Assembly (NCBI GenBank): GCA_002163115.1 | Contig: MAAI01000021.1 | Span: 1 to 42,136, forward strand | Source: Methylophaga sp. 41_12_T18 | Lineage (GTDB): Bacteria; Pseudomonadota; Gammaproteobacteria; Nitrosococcales; Methylophagaceae | Length of the DNA: 42,136 nt | Direction of reading: 5' to 3' | In this document: positions 1-9,886 of the stretch, piece by piece | Numbering within the stretch: the stretch's first letter is position 1 | Layout: each line of letters starts with the position of its first letter | Notes under the pieces: model-generated | The model's input: only the letters and a program-made list of their open reading frames with translations | What the model was told of the DNA's origin: nothing | Databases searched by the model: none | Translations under genes and position numbers: made by a program

Positions 1-105
1 TTGATCTCATTGTCCATGTTAATATCCGCCCAAGGCCTCATAATTGAATGACATACATTATACCTGTTGTAGAATCATATCTTTCTTTTACTAGTGTTTA
101 TTTAA

Positions 106-223
106 CAGATTGATTCCACTCTCGGACTCACCCTTTTATGCCTTGAAATCAAGAGGAGCAGATTGATTCCACTCTCGGACTCACCCTTTTATGCCTTGAA
201 ATCAAGAGGAGCAGACTGATTCC
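106..223. repeat. 53-bp tandem repeat, about 2.2 copies
   Basis: Two perfect 53-bp copies run 106-158 and 159-211. A partial third (212-223) matches the first 12 bases with one mismatch before diverging. Each unit starts CAGATTGATTCC and ends near AAGAGGAG. There is no spacer between units, so this is a simple tandem duplication and not a CRISPR. The rest of 1-269 holds no gene I can support. The repeat lies about 60 bases upstream of the sulfotransferase-like gene and may be left from a local duplication; no function is evident. Confidence 0.9.
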
Positions 224-281
224 TTGACTGCTCATTAGCCAAAATACATCCCCCAAACTGTCGAGAATTTTGTTTAACACC

Positions 282-1208
282 ATGGAACAATCACATATTC
301 ACTTTGCCAATGAAATAGCAGCTCTATTAAAGCCACTTGAACAATCTATAGAGCAAGTTAAAGCACAGAATCTCAAGTTAATTATTCATGCGGGTACGCC
401 TAAAACAGGCACGACTAGTTTACAAACTTATTTAGATAAACGTCAGCGAAAGCTGAGAGGGAAGGGGATTCTGTATCCTCATAACCTTGAAAAAATACAC
501 AACCCGACGGCACCGAAACATCAATGGTTTGAAAAAAACTTAGTCACAGCACATTTGGACTATTTCTTAGAAAACTTTAAAAATATCATTTCACAAGTTA
601 AAGAAGATACACACACGATTATCTTGTCATCGGAGGGTATTTATAATTATTGGTGGGACTTTGCTGATGAATCAAAAGCTATTTTAGCTGAGCTGACTAA
701 GCTGTTTGATGTTGAGATTTGGGTTTGGTTTCGTGAGCCGGTTGAGTTTATTGAAAGTTTTTATAAGCAGTGTGTTCGTAACCCACAAACGGCCAATAAC
801 CCATGTTATGGCAAAGAGTTATCGTTTGCTGAAATGTTAGATATTGATTGGTTTTCTCAACATTTAGATTATCAAGGTTTTGTTACTGACTGCCAAGCTG
901 TGTTTGGTAAAGGCAATGTATTGGCATTTAACTACCAAGGTGATGTGGTGCAAGAAGTTATTCAGAAACTCGGATTAGCGACGCCTAGTGATAACCCAAC
1001 GCCAAGACAAAACAAAAGTTTAAACAGTGCCTCAATAGCATTGTTAAAAACGATAAATCACTATGATCTTAAGGCAAAAGATAAAGAGCTGTTGATTCCT
1101 CATTTAAAACACATCAATGACATTTTAGATTCTTATGTAACTGGTACATTGATTGATGAAGAGGATAGACAAAGAGTTGTGGCACTATCTCGGCCGGTAA
1201 CGTGTTGA
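282..1208 (+). CDS. Sulfotransferase-family protein
   Basis: Likely a PAPS-dependent sulfotransferase-fold protein; the acceptor is unknown. Numbering from the in-frame TTG at 270, a 5'-phosphosulfate loop TPKTGTTSLQ lies at residues 43-52 after a beta strand (LKLIIHAG). A 3'-phosphate-binding-like segment, REPVEFIESFY, lies at about 155-165 with Arg155 and Ser163 as candidate ligands. About 30 residues of helical, charged sequence precede the fold. Starts at TTG 270 and ATG 282 are both possible; neither has a good ribosome-binding site, and ATG is preferred. It is a lone gene, convergent with its right neighbour and preceded by a tandem repeat, and looks like an accessory gene. Such genes often act in surface polysaccharide or lipid sulfation, but nothing here shows the target. 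Confidence 0.7.
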   Translation: MEQSHIHFANEIAALLKPLEQSIEQVKAQNLKLIIHAGTPKTGTTSLQTYLDKRQRKLRGKGILYPHNLEKIHNPTAPKHQWFEKNLVTAHLDYFLENFKNIISQVKEDTHTIILSSEGIYNYWWDFADESKAILAELTKLFDVEIWVWFREPVEFIESFYKQCVRNPQTANNPCYGKELSFAEMLDIDWFSQHLDYQGFVTDCQAVFGKGNVLAFNYQGDVVQEVIQKLGLATPSDNPTPRQNKSLNSASIALLKTINHYDLKAKDKELLIPHLKHINDILDSYVTGTLIDEEDRQRVVALSRPVTC

Positions 1209-1256
1209 TATTAATGCTGGTCGTTAACTAGGATTGCTCGAATACAGGTTAAAGGC

Positions 1257-1985
1257 TTATTTAGATTTATAGCGAGGTGAAAATTCCCCCCATTTAGGTT
1301 CTGGTGGCGGATCAGTCTCTGCTTCATATATTTCGTAGGCTGGTGAGGTATAGGTGTTTATATAGCTAGATGGACTCGGCAGTGCACTAGAAGATGGTGT
1401 CGATGGTTGAGCTTGTGGCTGACTTAATTGTTGCTTCAGTTTTTCGTTTTCTTCTCGCAGTAATATTGCTTGCTCACGCATTTTCATCAATTCCATTGCA
1501 CTATCATCAGCGGCTGGTGCAGGAGTTTGAGCCTGATCATCTGTTATTTCATCATCGCTACCAAATAATGCCGAATCAGTTTTCATTGAACCTGAAATAG
1601 CCTTTAATCTTTGGCTTTCCATTGACTCTGGAGGTGCGTCGAGAGGTAGTTCTGGTAAGGCAATCGACTCTTCTTGTACTGGGGTGTCCTTGTTTTGTTC
1701 AAGAGCATCATCAAGGAGCACATCATCTGTGCTTTTGGCCGTTTCTGCTACTTCTTCGGTGCTTAATTCATCTTCAGCTAGTTCTTCTTCTGAACCCATT
1801 AAAAAATACGCAGCGGCACCGCCGCCAATTAATACAATGACTAATGCTGCTGCAATGATAATGAGTGTTCTTTGAGGAAGACTTTTTATTTTATCGACTA
1901 AGCCTTGTTTCTCAGACGTCGCTTCTTCTAATTCGCTAGTGGTGTCTTCGGTCGCTTCTTCTGGTGCTTCAGTATCTTCTGCCAT
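1257..1985 (-). CDS. Acidic single-pass membrane protein, unknown function
   Basis: I do not recognise a family. The 242-residue product begins with about 25 residues rich in Glu and Thr, then a basic stretch and one hydrophobic segment at about 41-62 ending in a Gly/Ala run. After that come a very acidic linker (about 66-100), a short coiled-coil-like stretch (MREQAILLREENEKLKQQL) and a Pro/Ser-rich tail. The acidic head plus TM resembles the N-terminus of FliL, but no FliL domain follows. The topology suggests a cytoplasmic acidic head and a periplasmic low-complexity tail. It lies downstream of the antiporter gene on the same strand with a 72-base gap, so co-transcription is possible but unproven. 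Confidence 0.7.
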   Translation of the reverse strand: MAEDTEAPEEATEDTTSELEEATSEKQGLVDKIKSLPQRTLIIIAAALVIVLIGGGAAAYFLMGSEEELAEDELSTEEVAETAKSTDDVLLDDALEQNKDTPVQEESIALPELPLDAPPESMESQRLKAISGSMKTDSALFGSDDEITDDQAQTPAPAADDSAMELMKMREQAILLREENEKLKQQLSQPQAQPSTPSSSALPSPSSYINTYTSPAYEIYEAETDPPPEPKWGEFSPRYKSK

Positions 1986-2057
1986 TACAAGTCCTCACAG
2001 ACATTTCTAACTGTATAAATCAAAGTTTAGCGCATTAGAAATAGTCATAGTTAATTA

Positions 2058-3887
2058 TCAGACTGCTTCTGTTGCATTATTATCCGCGTCATCTTTAATT
2101 AACGCTGATATAGTCCAGCCAGAATCAGGAGTTAAAGGATTGTCTGCAGTGAAAAAACGTAACTGCCTCTTGGCATTAAAGGCAAACAGCGGTGTGGCCC
2201 GTTTACCATATTGCTCTTGGTAATCATCGTAGCTAAAACTGTCGCTTAAATTGGTTTGTTTGATGCTGGCACCTTGACTAATTAGGCTGGCTAATTTGGA
2301 AAAAGTGGTACTGCTATCAAATAAAATATGGTGGTCGTGGCTAACAGTCGTTCGCGAAATTTGTTCGTCGCCATCTTTTTCATTTTCAGTGGCTATGGAA
2401 AAGATTTGGTTACTACCAAACTCGGTACGGTAGCGTTGGCCAGCGAGGGCGTTGAGTTCTTTTTGTGGGGTCAATGTTAGCAATTGACCTAGGCCAATTA
2501 AGTCGAGGTGGCGATCGGCATGCTCGGAAACAACATTGCCATAATAGGTGGTTAAGCCTTCCATGCGAGCGGCTTTGATATTGGTCCAACTGCTATCAGT
2601 GACCAGGGTATTGAAACCATTGTCATTAAGTGCTTTGGCAATCGTCCGTGCAACTGGGTTAGCGCCGAGAATTAAAAATCCATTGTCTTCAGGTTCTGCT
2701 ACGCCGAGTTGTTGGGCCAGAAAACGTGCTGTCGCACCTTGCAAAACAACAGTACCAATAATAATGGTGAAGGCGAGCGGTACTAACAATTCTGCATGTT
2801 CAACGCCAATCTCTTGTAGACGCAAAGCAAATAAAGCGGTGACAGCGGCAGCAACAATACCGCGTGGTCCAATCCAGCTGACCATCACTTTTTCTTGCCA
2901 AGTTAAACCTGATTTGTACGTGGAAAGGATGACTTTAACAGGCCGAGCAAACAGTTGAATGAATAAAAACAACAGTACGGCGCCCCAACCTAGTGTGGCA
3001 AATTGTGAGAAGTCTAACCGTGCTGCTAGCAGAATAAACAAACCTGAGATTAATAAGATACTAAGACTTTCTTTAAAGTCGATGATGTCATCAACAGGCA
3101 CATTTTTCATATTAGCTAACCAAATACCCATCACGGTCACGGTCAATAAACCAGACTCTTCAGATAGGTGATTGGCAAGGGCAAAAGTCGCAAACACTAG
3201 CGTGAGCGTAGCCACATTGTGTAAGTATTCAGGTAAGAGATGTTTACGTAAAACTAAGCCAAATAAGTAACCTGCAATAATACCAATGGCAGTACCAATC
3301 ACTAATGTTTCAGCAAACATATATAAGGTATGGCCAAATGAAGCATGACCTTGTAGCTGCATTGATAAAATAACTTCAAATACCAGTACCGCTAATATCG
3401 CACCCAGTGGATCAATAACGATGCCTTCCCAACGGAGGATGTTGGATATAGTGGCATTGGGTCTGACAGTTCTTAACATTGGCACAATGACTGTTGGGCC
3501 GGTAACGACCATTAACGCACCAAATAATAATGACAGATCCCAAGCGAAACCAATGATGTAGTGAGTACCGATGGTGATGGCTGCCCATGTGGAAGCGACA
3601 CCGATAGTGAGCATATTGCGGACTACGGTCTGTAAGCCGCGAATTTCTTCAAACTTTAAGGTTAGGCTGCCTTCGAATAAGATGATGGCGACGGACAATG
3701 ACACCATTGGGAAAAATAGATCGCCAAATAAGTGTTCAGGGTTGAGCCAACCGGTAAGTGGCCCCATGATAATGCCTGCAACAAGCAGAAAGACAATGGC
3801 TGGTAATTTAACCCACCAAGCAAACCACTGACAAAATATAGCAACCACGCCGATGGCTGATAATGCAATTATGGCCTCTTGGTGCAT
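2058..3887 (-). CDS. CPA1-family Na+/H+ antiporter with C-terminal nucleotide-binding-like domain
   Basis: Inner-membrane cation:proton antiporter that would exchange Na+ or K+ for H+. The first ~390 residues are a run of hydrophobic helices with CPA1 landmarks: an early LFEGSL motif, the VVTGPTVIVPML segment, EGIVIDPLGA with the transport-site Asp, and IGPRGIVAAAV late in the membrane domain. From about residue 400 a soluble region begins with LILGANPVARTIAKAL, resembling the dinucleotide-binding start of a TrkA-N/RCK domain, so nucleotide or redox gating is likely. At 609 residues it fits the long NhaP-type antiporters with such a tail. Whether Na+ or K+ is preferred cannot be read from the sequence. 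A second, unrelated Na+/H+ antiporter (NhaD) lies near the right end. Confidence 0.88.
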   Translation of the reverse strand: MHQEAIIALSAIGVVAIFCQWFAWWVKLPAIVFLLVAGIIMGPLTGWLNPEHLFGDLFFPMVSLSVAIILFEGSLTLKFEEIRGLQTVVRNMLTIGVASTWAAITIGTHYIIGFAWDLSLLFGALMVVTGPTVIVPMLRTVRPNATISNILRWEGIVIDPLGAILAVLVFEVILSMQLQGHASFGHTLYMFAETLVIGTAIGIIAGYLFGLVLRKHLLPEYLHNVATLTLVFATFALANHLSEESGLLTVTVMGIWLANMKNVPVDDIIDFKESLSILLISGLFILLAARLDFSQFATLGWGAVLLFLFIQLFARPVKVILSTYKSGLTWQEKVMVSWIGPRGIVAAAVTALFALRLQEIGVEHAELLVPLAFTIIIGTVVLQGATARFLAQQLGVAEPEDNGFLILGANPVARTIAKALNDNGFNTLVTDSSWTNIKAARMEGLTTYYGNVVSEHADRHLDLIGLGQLLTLTPQKELNALAGQRYRTEFGSNQIFSIATENEKDGDEQISRTTVSHDHHILFDSSTTFSKLASLISQGASIKQTNLSDSFSYDDYQEQYGKRATPLFAFNAKRQLRFFTADNPLTPDSGWTISALIKDDADNNATEAV

Positions 3888-3965
3888 TGATTATCCTTAA
3901 TTAAATTTAGCATTTGTTTGAATTGTTAAGCACTGTAACAGGCCATGATGGTGACGAAAAGCTTG

Positions 3966-4817
3966 TTATCTTCTAATGACTTCTATTTCAGCTCGACGAT
4001 TATTAACGCGACCTGCTAGTGTCTTATTAGTCGCTATTGGTCTATGTTCCATAAATGACGAGGTGGTCACTAAGTTTTCTGCTAAACCACCTTGTTCAAC
4101 TAAGTAGTTTTTGACAATGAGTGCGCGAGCTTCTGATAATGGACGATTGACTCGACGGTAGCCGTGATTATCAGTATGGCCTGATACCACGATACGGTGA
4201 ACTTTATCATCAATTTTCACATAGTCGGCGATGCGTTCTAAAGCGGCTTTAGCTGAAAAAGTCAGATCTGATTTTTCGCGAGCAAAAGTAATCGTTAATT
4301 TACTAATGTCATCAAAGGTATAGGGGTGCAGGTTATCAACACATTGTTCAAAAGCGGCTAAGGAATCAGCTAAGTGAATTGTTGAAAACAGTACGTCAAT
4401 TTGTTCACTGGCATTTTGTGAACGATAACGAATTGCAGGCACTCGACCTTGTTGAATATGGGTAAAGGCTTGCTTTGCAGTTTGACCTTGGATTGCAAAA
4501 GTTGTTTGATTATTTTGGGCAGGAATGGAAATGAGGTGTAAACGCTGCTCTACGTTTTGCCAGTGTGCTTCAGCAATTTCAAAAGTGATATTGGTTTGCA
4601 CGGAGGAGTGCGTTTTTGAATTAAAAGTCAGTGAAAAGGGTTCGGCGGTTTGTTGACTGAATTTAGCATAACCAAAACCGGGGATATCCTGACTGAGTGA
4701 ACACTCTAACGGTGACTCAATCACTTGCCAATGGGTATCAGTAATCGGTGCTTGAAATTGCTGGCCATGAGCAACAGGCACCATGAGAGTCAATAATAGT
4801 GTGAGCAGTTTTATCAT
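3966..4817 (-). CDS. motY: MotY, sodium-type flagellar motor T-ring protein
   Basis: MotY forms the periplasmic T ring that helps hold PomA/PomB stators around sodium-driven polar flagellar motors. The 283-residue product has a signal peptide (about 1-18). Its N-terminal domain carries the MotY-like opening W-x-V-x-E-S-x-x-E-C-x-L and a G-F-G-Y segment. A C-terminal OmpA-like peptidoglycan-binding domain (about 170-283) has VSGHTDNHGYRR and NNRRAEIEV. Length and two-domain order match MotY better than a generic OmpA protein. The start ATG overlaps the apt stop by four bases (ATGA), so the two are translationally coupled. No other flagellar gene is in the window; distant motY placement is common in gammaproteobacteria. 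Confidence 0.83.
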   Translation of the reverse strand: MIKLLTLLLTLMVPVAHGQQFQAPITDTHWQVIESPLECSLSQDIPGFGYAKFSQQTAEPFSLTFNSKTHSSVQTNITFEIAEAHWQNVEQRLHLISIPAQNNQTTFAIQGQTAKQAFTHIQQGRVPAIRYRSQNASEQIDVLFSTIHLADSLAAFEQCVDNLHPYTFDDISKLTITFAREKSDLTFSAKAALERIADYVKIDDKVHRIVVSGHTDNHGYRRVNRPLSEARALIVKNYLVEQGGLAENLVTTSSFMEHRPIATNKTLAGRVNNRRAEIEVIRR

Positions 4818-5332
4818 GAGTAAGTTATCAATGAATGTAATGGATAATCAGTCAATTTTTCTCGTCCGTTTAACATCGCGAGTTCGATAACAAATGCACA
4901 TGCAACAACTTGGCCACCTAACATTTCTACTAGCTCGCAGCTTGCTTTAGCAGTACCGCCGGTGGCAAGTACATCATCAACTAACAATATTTTGTCACCT
5001 GGGTTAATGGCATCAATATGGGCTTCTAATGTAGCTTGACCGTATTCTAAATCATAGCTGACACTTTGTACGTCATAAGGAAGTTTGCCTGGTTTACGAA
5101 GTGGTATAAAACCTAAACCTAATTCCCAAGCAACAAGGCTACCAAAGATAAAACCTCGTGCTTCCATGCCGGCTACAGCCGTAATGTTTTGGTCTTTAAA
5201 TGGTTTGACTAATTCGGCAATAGTAAGACGCAAACTCGCTGGATCTTGTACCAGTGGCGTAATATCTTTAAAAATGATGCCTTTGATTGGAAAGTCAGGA
5301 ATATCACGAATTTTGCTTATTAAGCTATCCAT
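4814..5332 (-). CDS. apt: Adenine phosphoribosyltransferase
   Basis: Cytoplasmic purine-salvage enzyme that converts adenine and PRPP to AMP and pyrophosphate. The PRPP-binding loop is clear: ILLVDDVLATGGTA, around residues 118-131. Upstream are FPIKGIIFKDITPL near the N-terminus, the GMEARGFIFG segment, and the flexible-loop region RKPGKLPY, all characteristic of bacterial Apt. At 172 residues the gene is full length. It is the first gene of a two-gene unit with motY, with a 4-base overlap. It is divergent from the lipoprotein gene, so 5333-5443 must hold promoters in both directions, though I see no clear consensus. Confidence 0.95.
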   Translation of the reverse strand: MDSLISKIRDIPDFPIKGIIFKDITPLVQDPASLRLTIAELVKPFKDQNITAVAGMEARGFIFGSLVAWELGLGFIPLRKPGKLPYDVQSVSYDLEYGQATLEAHIDAINPGDKILLVDDVLATGGTAKASCELVEMLGGQVVACAFVIELAMLNGREKLTDYPLHSLITYS

Positions 5333-5443
5333 ATAATAATGTTCTATTGTTAGTAAGTGAGACAGACAGCTATTATATCGGCTGAGAAAGTGATGACTAT
5401 AGTTTTACAATAAATTTTATATTTAATTTTGGAGTTGATGTTT

Positions 5444-6082
5444 GTGGGTATTGCACGTTTTAAATTGATGGTTGTCCTAGCAGTATTTATTAGCTTGTTA
5501 ACGGGCTGTTTTGGTCTAGGTAGTAAAGAGGAGGCTGATGATACGCCGCACTATTATATTATCGATGTTGATCGTGGCGCAGTGGCGAATCGTTTCCCTG
5601 ATGATCGTACTTTGTATTTAAAACCAGTAACTGTCACCTCTCATTTTCGCGGTAAAACTCTAGTATTTAGGATTGGTGAGAATGAATTTCGCTCACAACC
5701 ACCGCATGAGTTTTTCTCTGAGCCTGAAGAAATGTTTACCGAGCAGTTACGCCGTTGGTTACAAAAAAGTGGCATGTTCAGTCAAGTAGTTACTACTGAA
5801 ACAAGTCACGCAGATTTTGTTTTAGAGACTGCTGTTACGGCCTTATATGGTGAGAAACGTGAGCAGTTTTCACCTCAAGCAGCACTGGAAATGCAGTTTT
5901 TCCTGAGTTCAACTGAAAAAGATAAAGCTCAAACATTATTTCAAACTGGTCTTAGAATTGATGTCGATGTAGACAGTCCAACGCCTGCGAACATTGTTAA
6001 AGGCTGGCAGCAGGGACTAGAAGAACTGTTAGCGACCGTTGAAGATGATTTAAGCGGCTATTTTGCAAAACGTACCCCATAG
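5444..6082 (+). CDS. PqiC/ABC_trans_aux-like outer-membrane lipoprotein
   Basis: Probable lipoprotein of the ABC-transport auxiliary family (PqiC type), whose members accompany MCE-domain lipid-transport systems. An N-terminal hydrophobic stretch ends in a lipobox, LLTG|C. The mature part begins with a YYIIDVD strand, then a repeated-strand region and the family-typical segment EMFTEQLRRWLQKSGMF. No MCE, permease or ATPase partner is beside it, so it is an orphan here. Start choice: TTG 5429 and ATG 5438 are in frame, but GGAG at 5431-5434 sits 9 bases before GTG 5444, which is preferred. The family call rests on pattern recognition only. Confidence 0.7.
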   Translation: MGIARFKLMVVLAVFISLLTGCFGLGSKEEADDTPHYYIIDVDRGAVANRFPDDRTLYLKPVTVTSHFRGKTLVFRIGENEFRSQPPHEFFSEPEEMFTEQLRRWLQKSGMFSQVVTTETSHADFVLETAVTALYGEKREQFSPQAALEMQFFLSSTEKDKAQTLFQTGLRIDVDVDSPTPANIVKGWQQGLEELLATVEDDLSGYFAKRTP

Positions 6083-6183
6083 TACGTCTGTAGGTATAAA
6101 CGTGCAGGAAATCGTCTTAGGTGGTAGGATTAGTCCTTTGTGGTTTTATTCCGCACTGATGTTTATTTTGGATGATGACATAG

Positions 6184-8799
6184 ATGACTGATATTGCCTT
6201 TGAGCTTGAATCGATAAGTATTGAAGAAGAAATGAAACAGTCCTATCTCGATTACGCAATGAGCGTAATTGTGGGGCGTGCTCTACCTGATGTTCGTGAT
6301 GGATTAAAACCAGTGCATCGTCGTGTTTTATTCGCGATGCGTGAATTGGGTAATAATTGGAATTCCTCGTATAAAAAATCGGCACGTATCGTCGGTGACG
6401 TTATCGGTAAATATCATCCACATGGTGATACCGCGGTTTATGACACTATGGTTCGAATGGCACAACCGTTCTCCATGCGTTATCTGTTGGTTGATGGTCA
6501 AGGTAACTTTGGTTCGGTCGATGGTGATTCACCAGCTGCGATGCGTTATACCGAAGTACGGATGGCTAAAATCACCCATGAAATGTTGGCTGATCTTGAT
6601 AAAGATACTGTCGACTTCATTCCAAACTATGATGAATCTGAAAGCGAGCCAGCGGTATTACCAACTAGGGTTCCAGCTTTATTAGTCAATGGTTCAAGTG
6701 GTATTGCGGTCGGTATGGCTACCAATATTCCACCACATAACCTGACTGAAATATTAAATGCGTGTATTGCGATGGTTGATCAGCCGGAGATAGATGTTGA
6801 AGGCTTGATGCAATATGTACCTGGCCCTGATTTCCCAACTGCGGCAATGATCAATGGCGCAGGTGGCATCAGTGAAGCCTATCGTACTGGTCGTGGTCGA
6901 GTTCACATCCGTGCCCGCGCTGACATTGAAACAAACGATGCAACGGGCCAACAAAGTATTGTTGTTTATGAACTGCCTTATCAAGTAAATAAAGCACGTT
7001 TATTAGAAAAAATTGCTGAGTTAGTTAAAGATAAAAAAATTGAAGGTATTTCTGCTTTACGTGATGAATCTGATAAAGATGGTATGCGTATGGTGGTGGT
7101 ACTTAAACGCGGTGAAGTGCCGGAAGTCGTTTTAAATAACTTATATAAACAAACACAAATGCAAACCGTGTTTGGTATCAATATGGTGGCAATTGTTGGT
7201 GGCCAACCAAGATTGTTAGGTTTGAGAGATATTCTTGATTCTTTTATTCGTCACCGTCGTGAAGTCGTTACACGTCGATCTTTATTTGAATTACGCAAAG
7301 CGCGTGATCGTGCTCATATATTAGAAGGTCTAGCGACTGCGCTAGCAAATATCGATGAAGTTATCGAGCTGATTAAATCATCAAATAGCCCATCTGAAGC
7401 GAAAGAGTCTTTATTGTCTCGTGGTTGGGCCTCTGAAATGATCTTAGAGATGCTGGGTGCTGCTGGTGCTGAAGCATCTCGTCCAGAAGGGTTAGAAGCT
7501 GAACTTGGATTGCTTAATGGCGCCTATCATTTATCACCAGTACAAGCTCAAGCTATTTTGGATATGCGTTTGCATCGCTTAACCGGTCTTGAGCAAGATA
7601 AGATTCTTGATGAATATCGCGAAGTATTAACTGAAATTTCACGCTTATTAGCTATCTTGAGTGATCCTGATAACTTAATGGCGGTCATTCGCGAAGAGTT
7701 AGTTAAAATTAAAGACGAGTATGGTGATGAGCGTCGTACAGAAATTCTAGATACACACGTTGATTTAACCTTAGAAGATTTGATTACCGAAGAAGAAATG
7801 GTAGTAACTCTCTCTCATGAAGGTTATGCCAAAACACAGCAGTTAGATACCTATCAAGCACAACGACGTGGTGGTAAAGGGAAATCTGCCACAGCAATGA
7901 AAGAAGAAGATTTCATTGAGCACTTATTTATTGCTAATACCCATGACACCTTATTGTGCTTCTCCAGTGCCGGTAAAGTGTATTGGAAAAAAGTCTATGA
8001 ATTACCACAAGGTGGCCGTGCTGCTCGAGGTAAACCAATCGTTAATTTATTGCCATTAGATGATGGCGAGAAAATTAATGCAGTATTGGCTATCCGTGAG
8101 TTTGAAGCTGATAAATACATCTTTATGGCTACTGCATCTGGTACCGTTAAGAAAACACCCTTAGTCGATTATTCTCGCCCTAGAGCTAACGGTATTATTG
8201 CGGTTGATTTGAAAGAAGATGATCAATTGATTGATGTTGCTTTAACTACGGGTCAATCTGACATCATGTTATTTAGCTCTACCGGTAAAGTAATTCGCTT
8301 TGCTGAAACAGATGTTCGTTCTATGGGTCGCGTTTCTCGTGGTGTCCGTGGTATGCGTATTTCCGAGCAGGAACGCATCATTTCATTGATTATTGCTCAT
8401 GAAGAAGAGGGTGCAATTTTAACTGCAACTGAATTTGGGTTTGGTAAACGTACCAACCTTGCAGAATATCGAGTTCAAGGCCGTGGTGGTCAAGGTATTA
8501 TTTCTATTCAGACTTCAGAGCGAAATGGTAATGTGGTGGGTGCAGTACAAGTACTTGATGAGCACCAAATCATGTTGATTTCTGATGGCGGTACTTTAGT
8601 AAGAACCCCAGTTAAAGATGTATCTATCGTTGGTCGAAATACTCAGGGCGTTAAATTAATCAACTTAACTAAAAATGAAAAGTTGGTTGGTCTAGAACGT
8701 GTATTGGAAGTTGAGAGTGACGATATAGATGAAGACGTTGATGCTGATAGTGATACATCTGCAGAGTCTGTTGATAATGAAAGCAGTACAGAAGAGTAA
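6184..8799 (+). CDS. gyrA: DNA gyrase subunit A
   Basis: Breakage-reunion subunit of the GyrA2GyrB2 type II topoisomerase, which introduces negative supercoils. The catalytic tyrosine is Tyr122 in AAMRYTE. The quinolone-resistance region [11 protein letters not shown] places Thr at 83 and Asp at 87; Thr83 is the native residue in many bacteria, where E. coli has Ser. A beta-pinwheel C-terminal domain begins after about residue 530, and the GyrA box reads QRRGGKGK, a conservative variant of QRRGGRGR. The last ~30 residues are a strongly acidic Asp/Glu/Ser tail. At 871 residues it is full length. It heads a tight plus-strand run, with serC three bases downstream. Confidence 0.97.
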   Translation: MTDIAFELESISIEEEMKQSYLDYAMSVIVGRALPDVRDGLKPVHRRVLFAMRELGNNWNSSYKKSARIVGDVIGKYHPHGDTAVYDTMVRMAQPFSMRYLLVDGQGNFGSVDGDSPAAMRYTEVRMAKITHEMLADLDKDTVDFIPNYDESESEPAVLPTRVPALLVNGSSGIAVGMATNIPPHNLTEILNACIAMVDQPEIDVEGLMQYVPGPDFPTAAMINGAGGISEAYRTGRGRVHIRARADIETNDATGQQSIVVYELPYQVNKARLLEKIAELVKDKKIEGISALRDESDKDGMRMVVVLKRGEVPEVVLNNLYKQTQMQTVFGINMVAIVGGQPRLLGLRDILDSFIRHRREVVTRRSLFELRKARDRAHILEGLATALANIDEVIELIKSSNSPSEAKESLLSRGWASEMILEMLGAAGAEASRPEGLEAELGLLNGAYHLSPVQAQAILDMRLHRLTGLEQDKILDEYREVLTEISRLLAILSDPDNLMAVIREELVKIKDEYGDERRTEILDTHVDLTLEDLITEEEMVVTLSHEGYAKTQQLDTYQAQRRGGKGKSATAMKEEDFIEHLFIANTHDTLLCFSSAGKVYWKKVYELPQGGRAARGKPIVNLLPLDDGEKINAVLAIREFEADKYIFMATASGTVKKTPLVDYSRPRANGIIAVDLKEDDQLIDVALTTGQSDIMLFSSTGKVIRFAETDVRSMGRVSRGVRGMRISEQERIISLIIAHEEEGAILTATEFGFGKRTNLAEYRVQGRGGQGIISIQTSERNGNVVGAVQVLDEHQIMLISDGGTLVRTPVKDVSIVGRNTQGVKLINLTKNEKLVGLERVLEVESDDIDEDVDADSDTSAESVDNESSTEE

Positions 8800-8802
8800 A
8801 TA

Positions 8803-9885
8803 TTGAGAACGTTTAATTTTAGTGCGGGTCCGGCGATGTTGCCGGACGTTGTGATGCAACAGGCACAACAAGAAATGTTAGATTGGCAAGGTACGGGCAT
8901 GTCGGTGATGGAAATGAGTCATCGCGGCCCTGAATATACCTCAATCGCTGATAAGGCTGAAGCTGATCTTCGTGAATTAATGGCTATTCCTGATGACTAT
9001 GCCGTATTGTTTTTACAAGGCGGTGCTTCGAGTCAGTTTTCAATGATTCCGATGAATTTGTTGCGCGGTAAAACCAAGGCGGATTATTTTTATACTGGTG
9101 CTTGGTCAAAGAAGGCAATTGCAGAAGCCAAACGATATTGTGATGTAAATATTGTGGCGGATTCTAGTGATAATAAATTTACCAAAATTGCTGATAAACC
9201 AACCTGGCAGTTTTCACCCGATGCAGCCTATGTGCATTACACGCCAAATGAAACGATTCATGGTTTAGAGTTTGATGACATTCCAGACACTGGCGATATT
9301 CCGTTAGTTGCCGATATGTCATCGACTATTTTATCTAGACCTGTCGATGTAAGTCGGTTTGCGATGATCTATGCTGGTGCCCAGAAAAACATTGGCCCAG
9401 CAGGTTTATGCATCGTTATCATTCGCCGTGATTTATTAGGTGATACAGTGCCAAATACACCGGCGATGTATGACTACAAAGTCCATGCAGATAATGGCTC
9501 GATGTTTAATACGCCAGCCACTTACAGTTGGTACCTAGCTGGATTAGTGTTTGATTGGTTGTTGAAGCAAGGTGGCTTAGCCGCTATTGCTAAAGTGAAT
9601 CAACGTAAAGCTGAGAAGCTATATGCTGCGATTGATAACAGTGATTTTTATAATAACCCTGTCGATAAACGATATCGTTCGTGGATGAATGTACCTTTCA
9701 CCTTAGCTGATGATGCTTTAGATACACAGTTTATTACTGAAGCTACACAAGCAAATTTATTGACATTAAAAGGTCACCGAGACTTGGGTGGTATGCGGGC
9801 TAGCATATATAATGCGATGCCAGAACAAGGTGTAGATGCATTGATAGCATTTATGGCTCAGTTTGAAAATAACTACGGCAAATGA
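8803..9885 (+). CDS. serC: Phosphoserine aminotransferase
   Basis: PLP enzyme converting 3-phosphohydroxypyruvate and glutamate to phosphoserine (serine synthesis); it also acts in pyridoxine synthesis. The N-terminus FNFSAGPAMLP is diagnostic. The PLP lysine lies in IYAGAQKNIGPAG, and the C-terminus has GHRDLGGMRASIYNAMP. At 360 residues it is full length. The start is TTG at 8803, because the family N-terminus begins right there and no upstream ATG is available. The AAGAG inside the end of gyrA could serve as ribosome-binding site. The gyrA-serC-pheA order is widespread in gammaproteobacteria. Confidence 0.96.
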   Translation: MRTFNFSAGPAMLPDVVMQQAQQEMLDWQGTGMSVMEMSHRGPEYTSIADKAEADLRELMAIPDDYAVLFLQGGASSQFSMIPMNLLRGKTKADYFYTGAWSKKAIAEAKRYCDVNIVADSSDNKFTKIADKPTWQFSPDAAYVHYTPNETIHGLEFDDIPDTGDIPLVADMSSTILSRPVDVSRFAMIYAGAQKNIGPAGLCIVIIRRDLLGDTVPNTPAMYDYKVHADNGSMFNTPATYSWYLAGLVFDWLLKQGGLAAIAKVNQRKAEKLYAAIDNSDFYNNPVDKRYRSWMNVPFTLADDALDTQFITEATQANLLTLKGHRDLGGMRASIYNAMPEQGVDALIAFMAQFENNYGK

Positions 9886-9886
9886 C

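Noticed and set aside
106..223. CRISPR-like array
   Set aside because: The 53-bp units abut directly with no spacers and there are no cas genes, so it is a plain tandem repeat.
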